NCBI RefSeq assembly: GCF_000381765.1
Contig: NZ_KB907075.1
Location: 62,001-126,000 of the forward strand
Length of the DNA stretch: 64,000 nucleotides
Source of the DNA: [Zimmermannella] faecalis ATCC 13722
GTDB taxonomy: Bacteria > Actinomycetota > Actinomycetes > Actinomycetales > Microbacteriaceae
Direction of reading: 5' to 3'
Shown here: one piece after another, positions 27,574-36,132 of the stretch
Position numbering within the stretch: the first letter of the stretch is position 1
How the letters are laid out: the number at the start of each line of letters is the position of its first letter
Made by a program: the position numbers and the translations under genes
Notes under the pieces: generated by a model
What the model was told of the DNA's origin: nothing
The model's input: only the letters and a program-made list of their open reading frames with translations
Databases searched by the model: none

Positions 27574-28273
27574 GGTGGTGGACTCCTTCTGCGGCGACGC
27601 CGCTCGGGGCGACCGCGAGGTGGGCGAGTTCGAGCTCGAGCTCGTGCCAGCTCGCGTCGGGGCGGGCCGTGCCGCAGCGCGGGCAGGCGTGCAGAGGAAT
27701 GAGCTCGCTGCTCGAGATGCCGCCCTGCAGCAGGTGCAGGAGGTGCACGCGGTTGCGCTCGGCATCGAGCGTGCCCTCGCGGGCGGCGGCGATGACGCGG
27801 TCGACGAGTGCCGTCGCCAGCGCGACGTGAGTTGTGAGGTAGCCCTCGGGGCCGGCGTCGGGGTTCGCCTCGTAGTGGCGCCACAGGGCGGCCGCGCGGT
27901 CGATGCCGGGGTTGTGCTGGCGCTGCCGCTTCGTGAAGCAGACGTGGCAGCCGCCGCTCGTCGCGGCCGGCCCGCCGTGGCCGCCCGGCACGATCGTCGG
28001 GCCGACGCGAAGGCGCGGGTGCTCGAACACGATCTGGGTGTAGGGCGTGCCCGACTCGTGGGCGAGCCGGTCGGCCGCCTCGAATAGGGCGGCGCTGTCG
28101 CGCCAGGCGGCGACGATGCGCAGGTCGGCGGTGGGCCAGAACGACGCGTCGAGCGGGGTCGCGGCCGAGAGTTCGGTGACGATCACGAGGTCGCCGGCCG
28201 CACGCAGTTCGGTGCTGAGCTGGTCGGCGATCGCGCGGGCGGCGGCGCCGGTGGTGACGAGGTGCACTCGCAT
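27566..28273 (-). CDS. Zinc-binding E1-like cyclodehydratase partner
   Basis: A 235-residue protein with two CxxC pairs (C109/C112 in GGCHVCF and C197/C200 in ACPRCG) that can bind one zinc. The segment after the first pair resembles the C-terminal half of TOMM cyclodehydratase C proteins (ocin-ThiF type), which assist YcaO. It lies between the YcaO and RRE/SagB genes. Together with the RRE half of the next protein it may reconstitute a complete C protein, which is inference. No catalytic ATP site is visible. Confidence 0.65.
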   Translation of the reverse strand: MRVHLVTTGAAARAIADQLSTELRAAGDLVIVTELSAATPLDASFWPTADLRIVAAWRDSAALFEAADRLAHESGTPYTQIVFEHPRLRVGPTIVPGGHGGPAATSGGCHVCFTKRQRQHNPGIDRAAALWRHYEANPDAGPEGYLTTHVALATALVDRVIAAAREGTLDAERNRVHLLHLLQGGISSSELIPLHACPRCGTARPDASWHELELELAHLAVAPSGVAAEGVHHHG

Positions 28274-28303
28274 GGTGATTCCTTTCTGCTTCGGTGCGGT
28301 CGG

Positions 28304-29695
28304 TCAGGCGAACGGCTGCGGGAGCGGGTTGATGTGGGCTTCGTCGGCGACGGGGTAGCCGAGCTTCGCGGGCGCCGAGTAGAGGCGCGGATGCGCGAGG
28401 TAGCGGGCGGTGTGCACGAACGAGAGGGGCATGAGCTCGGGCACGATGACCCGCACGACCCGGAATCCTGCGGCCCTGGCCTCTTCGGTCGTGATCTCGA
28501 CCACGAGCACCTCGGCGTCGATCGCGGCGAGGCGACGCACCATCTCCTGCAGCTCCTGCTCGTCGTCGCCCGAGGTGAGGTCGGGCACCTCCGAGAGCTT
28601 GCGGGTCTCGGTGGAGTCAAGCAGGAAGTCGAACTCGCTCCGGCGCTCGGGCGAACCCATGTAGCTCGCGCCGTGGAACACCGAGACGAACTCGTCGACG
28701 TCGTCGGGCTGCTCGCGGCTCGACTGCATCGCGATGCGCGACGAGGCCGATTCGCGGTACATCTTCGCGATCGAGTCGATCGGGTCGAGCGACGTGTTGC
28801 ACATGACGAGCTGGCCGAGCACCTCGTTGTCGGGCGTGACGTCGACCGAGTAGAAGGTCGGGATGCCCGTGTCGGTCGTCGCGTCGAAGAAGTGGGTGGT
28901 GACGTGGCTGCGCTCGTAACGGCGGCGGAACGGCGCGAGGCGCTCGTCGTCGACGTCGATCTCGAGCTTCGGCCACGAGATGCGCTGCAGCCAGGTGAGG
29001 GCGATCGAGTCGCGCTCCACCACTTCGGCGAGCCCGTTGATCACCGCGCGGGTGAGCGACGTGTGGGTCGCGCATCCCGTCGAGATCGGCGAGGTGAAGC
29101 GCTCGGCGTGGGTGCGGGCGTTGATGTGCAGCCAGGTGCTCACGGCCGGCACCCACTTCGCGCGGCCCTCGGTGAGCGACCAGCCGCGCACCCAGCGGAT
29201 GCGGGCGCTCGTGTCGATCGGGGCCATGAACGAGCGCGGGTTCGCGAGTTCGGTCTCGGAGCACTCGGGAAAGCGGGTGAGGTCGGCCGCCTCGTCGCCG
29301 AGCTCGTCGGCGGTCGCCCAGATGAGCTCGTCTTCGGGCACGAAGCACGAGGCGTAGCGCTCGATCGCTTCGGCGAGGCAGAGGCGCGAGGCCTTCTCTT
29401 CGTCGAGTGCGCCGCCGGCGCCGTCGATCGTGCCCCGGGTGGAGCCGCCGCCGGTCGATTCTGCGACGTTCGCGTTGAGCGGCGTCAGGTCGCCGAGGCT
29501 CGCGACGTAGATCGGGAAGGCGGGTTCGCCCGCGTGGTTCGGGAGCCGGCTGACGCCGTTGACGACACCGTAGGGGCCGACGAGGGTGTCGAGCTGGGCG
29601 AGGCCGCCGAGGTCGGCCTGTGCCGTGGTGGGCTGCGTGGTGGTGGCCTGGGTCGTGGTGGGTTGGCTGGTCGTGGGCTGCGTCGTCGTGGTCAT
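28304..29695 (-). CDS. YcaO cyclodehydratase (azoline-forming)
   Basis: A 463-residue YcaO protein. It would use ATP to activate the backbone amide so that Cys, Ser or Thr side chains cyclise to thiazoline or oxazoline. The ATP-binding glutamates lie in EAIERYAS (109-116) and EVVERDS. The C-terminus ends NPLPQPFA, giving the PxPxP motif (457-461) typical of azoline-forming rather than thioamide YcaO proteins. The first 27 residues are a Thr/Gln/Pro tandem repeat of unknown purpose. The ATG at 29695 has a GGGGGAG site and overlaps the permease stop (ATGA). Confidence 0.9.
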   Translation of the reverse strand: MTTTTQPTTSQPTTTQATTTQPTTAQADLGGLAQLDTLVGPYGVVNGVSRLPNHAGEPAFPIYVASLGDLTPLNANVAESTGGGSTRGTIDGAGGALDEEKASRLCLAEAIERYASCFVPEDELIWATADELGDEAADLTRFPECSETELANPRSFMAPIDTSARIRWVRGWSLTEGRAKWVPAVSTWLHINARTHAERFTSPISTGCATHTSLTRAVINGLAEVVERDSIALTWLQRISWPKLEIDVDDERLAPFRRRYERSHVTTHFFDATTDTGIPTFYSVDVTPDNEVLGQLVMCNTSLDPIDSIAKMYRESASSRIAMQSSREQPDDVDEFVSVFHGASYMGSPERRSEFDFLLDSTETRKLSEVPDLTSGDDEQELQEMVRRLAAIDAEVLVVEITTEEARAAGFRVVRVIVPELMPLSFVHTARYLAHPRLYSAPAKLGYPVADEAHINPLPQPFA

Positions 29696-30750
29696 CGCTG
29701 CTCCCCCTGGTCCCAGCGGAAGGCGACGGCGGCGAGCACGGCGGCGACGATGCCGACGCCGGCGAGGTATGCCCAGTACAGGAGGGTGCTCGTGCCCGAC
29801 TCGGCGCCGACGAGGTCGACCGAGAGGGCGTTCGCGAGCACGGTCGTGGGGAGCCACGACACGGCGTCGGCGACGGCCGGGGGGAACATGCTGAGCGGGA
29901 AGATCGAGCCCGAGAGCATGAGGGCGACGGGGATGAGCAGCGACACGATCGTCGTCGTCGACTCGGGGTTTCGGGCGCGGGAGCCGATGAGGTAGCCGAT
30001 CGCGAAGAGCATCCCGAGGCCGAGCAGCGACGTGATCACGAGGCTCGGGATGGTCGCGGGGCGCAGGTAGCCGAGGGCGGCGGTGACGATCACGACGATC
30101 GCGAGTTGGAGCACGCCGATGACGAGGCGGGCGGGCGACTGCGCGGCGATGTACGTCGTGCGCTTGAGCGGAGTCGTGCCGAGCACCCGCAGGATGCCCT
30201 TGCCGCGTTGCCCGACCACGGGCACGGCGGTGCCGAGCAGGGCGAGCGTGAGGAACGAGACCATGACAATCGAGGCGAGGCTGTTCTTCAGCGGATCGAA
30301 CACGGGGCTGCCGTCTTCGTAGCCGGTCGTGACGTCGGGCTTCGCGATGCCGGTCGCCGAGATGGCGTCGACGAGCGGGCGCCACTGGGGCTGGGCCTCG
30401 GAGTCGAGCACGACCTGTGCCGTGTCGCCGTCAATCGTGACGAGCGCGGTCGTGCCGTCGGCCGGGGTCGCGCCGTCGGCGACGCTCGCCTCGATGCCGG
30501 CGGCTTCGAGCTCGGCGACGACGGCTTCGCTCTCGGCCGAGGCGGTTACCTCAACGACGGGCGCGTCGTTTTGGCTGTCGATCATGAACCCGAGGAACCC
30601 GAACAGGCCGAGGAAGAAGAGCGGGAAGAACACGATGAAGAACATCGTCTTGCCGTCGCGAAGGAGCTCCTTCGCGTTGGTCGCCGTGAGTTCGGCGAAC
30701 GCGGAGTTCGATTTCGTCGCGGGGCGGGGTGCTGCGGCGAGCGTGGTCAT
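29692..30750 (-). CDS. ABC-2 type permease (RiPP export/immunity)
   Basis: A 352-residue DrrB-like ABC-2 permease with an N-terminal membrane segment (TMFFIVFFPLFFLGLFGFLG), an extracytoplasmic region of about 130 residues, and five further membrane segments. It pairs with the ATPase upstream (four-base overlap). It probably exports the mature peptide or provides self-resistance. Confidence 0.88.
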   Translation of the reverse strand: MTTLAAAPRPATKSNSAFAELTATNAKELLRDGKTMFFIVFFPLFFLGLFGFLGFMIDSQNDAPVVEVTASAESEAVVAELEAAGIEASVADGATPADGTTALVTIDGDTAQVVLDSEAQPQWRPLVDAISATGIAKPDVTTGYEDGSPVFDPLKNSLASIVMVSFLTLALLGTAVPVVGQRGKGILRVLGTTPLKRTTYIAAQSPARLVIGVLQLAIVVIVTAALGYLRPATIPSLVITSLLGLGMLFAIGYLIGSRARNPESTTTIVSLLIPVALMLSGSIFPLSMFPPAVADAVSWLPTTVLANALSVDLVGAESGTSTLLYWAYLAGVGIVAAVLAAVAFRWDQGEQR

Positions 30751-31775
30751 CGGTTCTTCCTTCCCTTGGTGCGCTGCTCGGAGATGCGGGAGGCGTAGTC
30801 GCTCGTGGCAGCGAGGTCGAGGAATACGTCTTCGAGGCTTTGGGTCGCGATGGCGAGGTCGCGGGTGCGGATGCCGCGCTGGGCGAGCTCGACGACGAGG
30901 TCGTCGGCGTCGGCGGTCGAGACGGCGACTCGGCGCACGCCGGCGGTCTGGCTGACGCTGACGTCGCTCACGATGGGGAGCGTTTCGAGCACGGCGAGGT
31001 CGACATCATCGGCGACCGTGAAGGTGACGCGGCGGCCGGTCGAGCGGGCCCGCACGAGTTCGTCGGGGGCGTCGATCGCGACGATCGCGCCGTCGACCAT
31101 GATCGCGACCCGGTCGCAGAGCGCGCTCGCCTCATCCATGTGATGCGTCGTGAGCAGCACGGTCGTGCCGCGGCCGCGCAGGCTCGTGATGAGCTGCCAG
31201 AGCTCGTGCCGCGCCGACGGGTCGAGGCCGGCCGAGGGTTCGTCGAGCACGACGACCTCGGGGTCGCCGATGAGCGCGACGCCGATGAGGAGGCGGCGGC
31301 GCTGGCCGCCCGAGAGCTTCTTCGCGCGCACCTTCAGCTGGTCGTCGAGGCCGATGAGCTCGGCCATCTCGTCGACGCCGCGGGGCGCGTCGTGGAACGA
31401 GGCGAACAGCTCCAGGGTCTCGAGCACCGTGAGGTTGTCGTAGAGGTTCGCCTCCTGCGGCTGCACCGCGACCCGCGCGGTGAACTCGGCGCGGTCAGCG
31501 ACCGGGTCGAGGCCGAGCACGCGGAGGGTGCCGGACGTGGCTTCGCGCAGGCCGACGATGAGGTCGATCGTCGTCGTCTTGCCGGCACCGTTCGGGCCGA
31601 GGAGCCCGAAGATCTCGCCGGGTTCGATGCTGAGGCTGACGTCGCCGACGGCGGTGAAGTCGCCGTAGCGCTTCACGAGGTGGTCGATCGCGATGGCGGG
31701 GGTGGGCTTCGGGGCGGCCGGTGCGGTCGTGGCCGCCGATGCGTGGTGCCGTGCGGGCGATTCCAGCGTGGTCAT
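30747..31775 (-). CDS. ABC transporter ATP-binding protein (DrrA-like)
   Basis: A 342-residue ABC ATPase: Walker A GPNGAGKTT, signature LSGGQRRRL, Walker B VVLDEPSAGLD and an H-loop in TTHHMDEA. The C-terminal extension is typical of drug-export (DrrA or antibiotic-resistance) ATPases. It is coupled to the ABC-2 permease that follows and is the first large gene of the minus-strand RiPP operon. Confidence 0.93.
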   Translation of the reverse strand: MTTLESPARHHASAATTAPAAPKPTPAIAIDHLVKRYGDFTAVGDVSLSIEPGEIFGLLGPNGAGKTTTIDLIVGLREATSGTLRVLGLDPVADRAEFTARVAVQPQEANLYDNLTVLETLELFASFHDAPRGVDEMAELIGLDDQLKVRAKKLSGGQRRRLLIGVALIGDPEVVVLDEPSAGLDPSARHELWQLITSLRGRGTTVLLTTHHMDEASALCDRVAIMVDGAIVAIDAPDELVRARSTGRRVTFTVADDVDLAVLETLPIVSDVSVSQTAGVRRVAVSTADADDLVVELAQRGIRTRDLAIATQSLEDVFLDLAATSDYASRISEQRTKGRKNR

Positions 31776-31841
31776 CGAAGTTCCTTTCTCTGGTTGCTAT
31801 TTCGGTGCGGTGCGCGGTTCAGCGCTACGGTCGATGCGGGG

Positions 31842-32033
31842 TTACTCCCACTCGTCCCACTCCCACACGGCCGGGGCCGAGGCGACGTCGGTGACCGTGC
31901 TCGCGTCGATGACGCCGGCCGCGAGGTCGACGGGCTGCTCGACCGCGTTCACGACGGTCGGCGCGGCGACGGCGAAGCCGCCGGCGAGGAGGGCTACGGC
32001 CACGAGACGCTTGGGAGTGAAGTTCTTGAACAT
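31842..32033 (-). CDS. Small secreted peptide ending WEWDEWE
   Basis: A 63-residue peptide with a clear signal sequence (MFKNFTPKRLVAVALLAGGF) and a probable cleavage after VNA at residue 30. The mature part is about 33 residues, acidic and Cys-free, and ends in an aromatic/acidic WEWDEWE. A GAAAGGCAAG ribosome site precedes the ATG. It is the first gene of the minus-strand cluster. No family is recognised. It could be a secreted cofactor, an immunity decoy or an unrelated peptide. Confidence 0.7.
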   Translation of the reverse strand: MFKNFTPKRLVAVALLAGGFAVAAPTVVNAVEQPVDLAAGVIDASTVTDVASAPAVWEWDEWE

Positions 32034-32352
32034 TTCTTGCCTTTCGCTTGTGGCCTGCTGGCCGGTGGTTGCTCGGGGGCTGTGCTGCGGTGTGCCCCTC
32101 GAGGTGGTTAGAGATTCCCCCGGCGACCAAGTGGCCAACAAGATCAGCTTCGAGCCGTGTCCGGAAGCTGCAGCGTGGCACGATCTGGCACCCCCACATC
32201 CTTGGTAAACACTGGGGAGTCAGCCGATCGGATGAGCAAAATCCGCGGGTGGCAGGTAGTTCGCGTGGCAGGTTCGTGCAGGCAATTTCGGGGCCGTTTT
32301 GGCCGCGAATCGGCGGGGTGACATCATTCATTCGTCGAGAGAAGAGGGAGCC
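32034..32352. promoter_or_regulatory. Divergent intergenic control region
   Basis: A 319-base non-coding region between the RiPP cluster and the EamA gene. It contains four TGGCA half-elements (32176, 32186, 32250 and 32266). The first two form TGGCAC repeats ten bases apart, and the last two sit in a longer near-repeat (TGGCAGGTAGTTCG and TGGCAGGTTCG). I see no convincing sigma-70 boxes. Binding of the cluster regulator is possible but inferred. Confidence 0.4.
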
Positions 32353-33432
32353 ATGGTGGAGCAGCCGGAGCGCAGCGATCGATCGCACTGGGCGAAGCCG
32401 AACGAGCGGCAGGTAGAGCCGGTCAGCGACGTCCTCCCGGTCGTGCCGACGACCACGATGCTGCTCACGACGGCGATCCCCGCCGCCGAGCGCCGGCGCC
32501 TGCGCGCGGCCGGCAAGCGGGTGCCGAAGGACCTCTTCGCGTTCCTCACGAAGCTCGACGCGAGGCTCGTGGTCGTGCTCGGCTCGCTCGCGGTGGGCAT
32601 GGGGCCGCTGCTCACGAAGATGTCGGGCGAGAACGCGGCGACGACGATTTTCTTCCGCTTCAGCATCGCGCTCATTCCGCTCGCGATCTTCGCTGTGCTC
32701 GAGTGGCGGCTCAACGGTCGGATGCGATGGAAGGGCATGGCGATGCACCTGCTCGCGGGCGTGTTCTTCGGCCTCGACGTGGGCCTGTTTATCCCCGGCG
32801 TCTACCTCGCGGGCGCGGGCATCGCGACGGTCGCCGGTAATCTGCAGGTCATCATCGTGCCGCTCATGGCGCTGCTGTTCTTCCGCGAGCGCATGGCGCG
32901 GCCGTTCGTCATCGCGATTCCGTTCATGCTCGCCGGCGTCGTGTTGCTCAGCGGCGCGCTCGAGCAGGGCTCGTTCTCGGGCCAGGTGTTCCTCGGCGTC
33001 ATGCTCGCGGTTGCCGGCGGCTTCGCCTACGCGGGCTACGTCATGGTGATCGCGCGAGCCCGGCCGACGGGCCACGCCTGCACGCAGGTGTTCCTGTCGA
33101 CGACGTCGGCGATGGTCGTCGGCACGCTCGTCGCGACGCCGTTCGGCACCCCGAACTTCACGCCGCCGCTCGAGCACCTGCTCGTGCTCATCGCCCTCGC
33201 GCTGCTCGCGCAGGTGGTCGGCTGGATCGCGACGTCGAGCGCGCTCCCCCGCGTTGACGGCACGACGGGGCCGATGCTGCTGCTCATCCAGCCGCTCGTC
33301 GCGGTCGTGGGCGGCGTCGTGTTCCTCGCCGAGCAGATCACCGTGCTGCAGTGGCTCGGCATCGCGATCGTTATCGCGGCGATCGGCTTCACGACGGTCG
33401 CGAACGCGCGGCGGGCCGCCGCGAATCGGTAG
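32353..33432 (+). CDS. EamA/DMT-family transporter
   Basis: A 359-residue drug/metabolite transporter with about ten membrane segments and a hydrophilic N-terminal tail of about 65 residues. Two EamA-type halves are visible, the second beginning near VFLGVMLAVAGGFAYAGYV. The substrate is unknown. The ATG has a GAAGAGGGAG ribosome site. It is followed after nine bases by the DUF3817 gene. Confidence 0.9.
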   Translation: MVEQPERSDRSHWAKPNERQVEPVSDVLPVVPTTTMLLTTAIPAAERRRLRAAGKRVPKDLFAFLTKLDARLVVVLGSLAVGMGPLLTKMSGENAATTIFFRFSIALIPLAIFAVLEWRLNGRMRWKGMAMHLLAGVFFGLDVGLFIPGVYLAGAGIATVAGNLQVIIVPLMALLFFRERMARPFVIAIPFMLAGVVLLSGALEQGSFSGQVFLGVMLAVAGGFAYAGYVMVIARARPTGHACTQVFLSTTSAMVVGTLVATPFGTPNFTPPLEHLLVLIALALLAQVVGWIATSSALPRVDGTTGPMLLLIQPLVAVVGGVVFLAEQITVLQWLGIAIVIAAIGFTTVANARRAAANR

Positions 33433-33441
33433 GCTTGGCGG

Positions 33442-33879
33442 GTGCATCCCGCCCGTCTGCTTCGCGTCACCTCGGTCATCGAGGCGTGCACGTGGGCGTT
33501 CCTCATCGCGTCGATCGTCGTGCGCGCGACGGGCCATGACGAGCTCGGCGGCACCCTCATCTCGTGGGCCGGGTCGCTCCACGGCACCGCCTTCGTCGCG
33601 TACCTCTTCGCGGTCATCGTCGCGACCCGCCACGCCCGCTGGCCGTGGTGGGCGCTACTGCTCGGAGCCGCAGCGTCGGTGCCGCCGTTCTGCACGCTCG
33701 CGTTCGACTGGTTCGTACACCGCCGCCCGCCGCTCGGGCGTCGCCTCGAGGCCGGCCCCGATCAGCCCGACGCCGAGCTGACGGGCGTCGCGCACTGGAC
33801 CGCGACGCATCCGCTCACCCTCGCGGGATCGACGATCGCGCTGTTCGCGTTCGTGCTCACGTCGTCACTCGGCGCGTAG
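33442..33879 (+). CDS. DUF3817-type integral membrane protein
   Basis: A 145-residue membrane protein with about four hydrophobic segments, including LLRVTSVIEACTWAFLI, the typical opening of DUF3817 proteins. The GTG start is nine bases after the EamA stop, so the two are probably cotranscribed. Function is unknown. Confidence 0.78.
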   Translation: MHPARLLRVTSVIEACTWAFLIASIVVRATGHDELGGTLISWAGSLHGTAFVAYLFAVIVATRHARWPWWALLLGAAASVPPFCTLAFDWFVHRRPPLGRRLEAGPDQPDAELTGVAHWTATHPLTLAGSTIALFAFVLTSSLGA

Positions 33880-33900
33880 CTCAGGTTGGACGCCCGCCGC

Positions 33901-33944
33901 GTCTCATGCGGCTCTCATACTCGGCTCACGCGCGCCTCATCGCG
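33901..33944. repeat. Four 11-bp phased CTCAY repeats upstream of unknown operon
   Basis: CTCAT, CTCAT, CTCAC and CTCAT begin at 33903, 33914, 33925 and 33936, exactly 11 bases apart. They end 20 bases before the ATG of the FAD enzyme. Eleven-base phasing is the layout used by tandem-binding OmpR-type activators (PHO boxes, SARP heptamers), so this may be an activator array. Confidence 0.6.
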
Positions 33945-33963
33945 CGCGGGAAGAGTCGATGGC

Positions 33964-35451
33964 ATGCACCAGTACACCCTCGACGCCGCGACCGCCGCGC
34001 GCGAGACCGCCGGGCGCCGCGCGGTCGTCGTCGGCGCCGGCCCGAACGGCCTCACGGCCGCCGCCCTCCTCGCCCGCGCGGGCTGGCAGGTCGACATCTA
34101 CGAGCGGGCCGCGCAGCCCGGCGGCTCGGCCTCGACGACCGACGCGCTCGGCCCTGGCACGCGCGTCGATCTCGGCGCCGCCGCGCATCCGTTCGGCATC
34201 GCGAGCCCCGCGTTTCGCGAGCTGCGGCTCGAAGAGCACGGCCTCGAGTGGCGGCACTCCCCCTTCGCCCTCGCGCATCCGCTCGACGACGGGCGCGCGG
34301 GCCTGCTGCACCACGACCTCGACTGGACCGCCGACGACCTCGGCCGCGACGCCGCCGCGTGGCGCCGCCTGCACCGCCCGCTCACCGACCACATCGACGA
34401 GGCCGTCGCGGCGCTGCTGCAGCCCGCGCCGCGGCTCGCGGGGCGCCCCCGCACGCTCGCGAAGCTCGCCCGCTTCGCGCCGACCGCCCTCGCGCCCGCG
34501 GCGGCGATCGCGAACCGCAGGCTTCGCTCGGCCGAGGGCCGTGCCCTGTTCGCGGGCTCGGCCGCGCACGCGTTCGCGCCCCTCGGTCAGCCGCTCACGG
34601 GCGCGTTCGGCGCGCTCTTCGGCGCGCTCGGCATGACCCACGGCTGGCCCGTCGCGCGCGGCGGCAGCGGGGCGATCACGGATGCGCTGGTCGAGGTCGC
34701 GACGCTCGCCGGCGCGCGGCTCCACCTCGGCCACGAGGTGACCGACCTGCGCGACCTGCCCGGCGCCGACGCGACCGTGCTCGCGCTCACGCCGCGCCAG
34801 ATCGCGCGCCTCGGCGGCACCGATGAGCTGCCGACGCGGCGCCTCGCCCGCTGGCGCCACGGCGCCGCCGCGTGCAAGGTCGACTACCTGCTGCGCGAGC
34901 CCGCGCCCTGGACCAACCCGCGGGTCGCCGAGGCGACCACCGTGCACGTCGCGGGCGACGCCGACGAGGTGATTCGCGCCGAGGCCGACGTCGCGGCGGG
35001 CCGCCTCCCCGAGCGGCCTTTCGTGCTCATGACGCAGCAGCAGGCGGCCGACCGCACCCGCAGCGACGGCGACGGGGTCGTGCTCTCGGGCTACGCGCAC
35101 GTGCCGCACGGCTACGCCGACTGGCATGACGACGAGGTCGTCGACCGCATCGAGCGGCAGCTCGAACGCTTCGCGCCGGGGTTCCGCGACACGGTCGTGT
35201 TCCGGCGCGTCACGCCGCCCGCGCAGCTCGAGGCCTGGAACCCGAATCTCGTCGGCGGCGACATCGCGGCCGGTGCGATGACCAGCGGGCAGCTGCTCAC
35301 GCGCCTCGGCGTCGCCGCGAACCCGTACCGCCTCGGCGCCGCGACGTACCTCGCCTCGGCCGCGGCCCCTCCCGGCCCCGGCGTGCACGGCATGCCCGGT
35401 TACTGGGCGGCGCACGCTGTGCTCGCCGACTTCGCCCGCGCGAACCGGTAG
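33964..35451 (+). CDS. FAD-dependent phytoene-desaturase-like oxidoreductase
   Basis: A 495-residue flavoprotein of the CrtI/amine-oxidase superfamily. The FAD site is near the N-terminus (VVVGAGPNGLTAAALLARAG), with the GGSAST motif following the acidic ribose-binding end. The C-terminal FAD-contact patch is GMPGYWAAHAVLADF. The substrate is unknown; no carotenoid genes are nearby. The first gene of an uncharacterised plus-strand operon, preceded by the CTCAY repeats. The ATG at 33964 matches the reading frame of the FAD motif; an ATG five bases earlier is out of frame. Confidence 0.85.
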   Translation: MHQYTLDAATAARETAGRRAVVVGAGPNGLTAAALLARAGWQVDIYERAAQPGGSASTTDALGPGTRVDLGAAAHPFGIASPAFRELRLEEHGLEWRHSPFALAHPLDDGRAGLLHHDLDWTADDLGRDAAAWRRLHRPLTDHIDEAVAALLQPAPRLAGRPRTLAKLARFAPTALAPAAAIANRRLRSAEGRALFAGSAAHAFAPLGQPLTGAFGALFGALGMTHGWPVARGGSGAITDALVEVATLAGARLHLGHEVTDLRDLPGADATVLALTPRQIARLGGTDELPTRRLARWRHGAAACKVDYLLREPAPWTNPRVAEATTVHVAGDADEVIRAEADVAAGRLPERPFVLMTQQQAADRTRSDGDGVVLSGYAHVPHGYADWHDDEVVDRIERQLERFAPGFRDTVVFRRVTPPAQLEAWNPNLVGGDIAAGAMTSGQLLTRLGVAANPYRLGAATYLASAAAPPGPGVHGMPGYWAAHAVLADFARANR

Positions 35452-35523
35452 CGCCGTCCAGTACCGGCCGGCCAGCGCGCCCAGATCTCACACCGCCTCC
35501 TCTCACCGTCGAAAGGACACCCC

Positions 35524-36132
35524 ATGCGTGCACCTGCCGCTCCCCTCCCAGGTTCGGCCAGCGCCGACCACGTCACCGCCCGCGACGCCCTCCCGCTCCT
35601 CGGCTACGCCGCCCTCGCGGGCCTGCTGCTCACCCCGCTGCGCCACTACCGCGGCTCCCGCGGGCAGGTCGACGCGGCGAAGTTCGACCGCGACTCGTTC
35701 CCGCTCTCGACGTATCCGATGTTCTCGACCGACCGCCGCGGCCGCCTCTGGCTGCCGCACGTCGTCGGGTTCACGGCCAGCGGGCGCCGCGTGATTCCGC
35801 ACTACCGCCTCTATGGCGCGGGCGGGCTCAACCAGGTGCGCAAGCAGATCGCGCGCGCCGTGCGGGCCGGCCGCGCTGCCGAGGTCGCGCAGACCTACGC
35901 CGACGCGCTCGCCGCCGGTTCAGACGTCACCGACTCCGACGCTCACGACGCAGACCCCATCGTGCGGGTCGAGGTCGTGCGCTCCCGCTTCGTGTTCGCC
36001 GACTACTTCGGCACCGACGCGACCCCGGGCATCCGCGCCCCGCGCTCCGAGATCGTGCACTCCGAGTGCGCCGTCGGCGGCCGCGCGATCGTGCGGCACG
36101 CGACCCGTCGCACCGCGAGGGCCGCCGCATGA
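35524..36132 (+). CDS. Uncharacterised partner of HTTM-like protein
   Basis: A 202-residue protein with one membrane-like segment at about residues 22-40 and a conserved-looking SFPLSTYPMFSTDRRGRLW patch that I associate with proteins beside HTTM genes. The middle is helical and charged. It is coupled to the next gene by ATGA and has a GAAAGGAC ribosome site. No catalytic motif is recognised. Confidence 0.62.
   Translation: MRAPAAPLPGSASADHVTARDALPLLGYAALAGLLLTPLRHYRGSRGQVDAAKFDRDSFPLSTYPMFSTDRRGRLWLPHVVGFTASGRRVIPHYRLYGAGGLNQVRKQIARAVRAGRAAEVAQTYADALAAGSDVTDSDAHDADPIVRVEVVRSRFVFADYFGTDATPGIRAPRSEIVHSECAVGGRAIVRHATRRTARAAA

Noticed and set aside
29620..29700. Short tandem repeats resembling a small CRISPR-like array
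   Set aside because: They encode the Thr/Gln/Pro repeat at the start of the YcaO protein and have no spacers.
33964..35451. Carotenoid biosynthesis locus based on the phytoene-desaturase-like enzyme
   Set aside because: No crtB, crtE or cyclase gene is nearby and the neighbours are unrelated.
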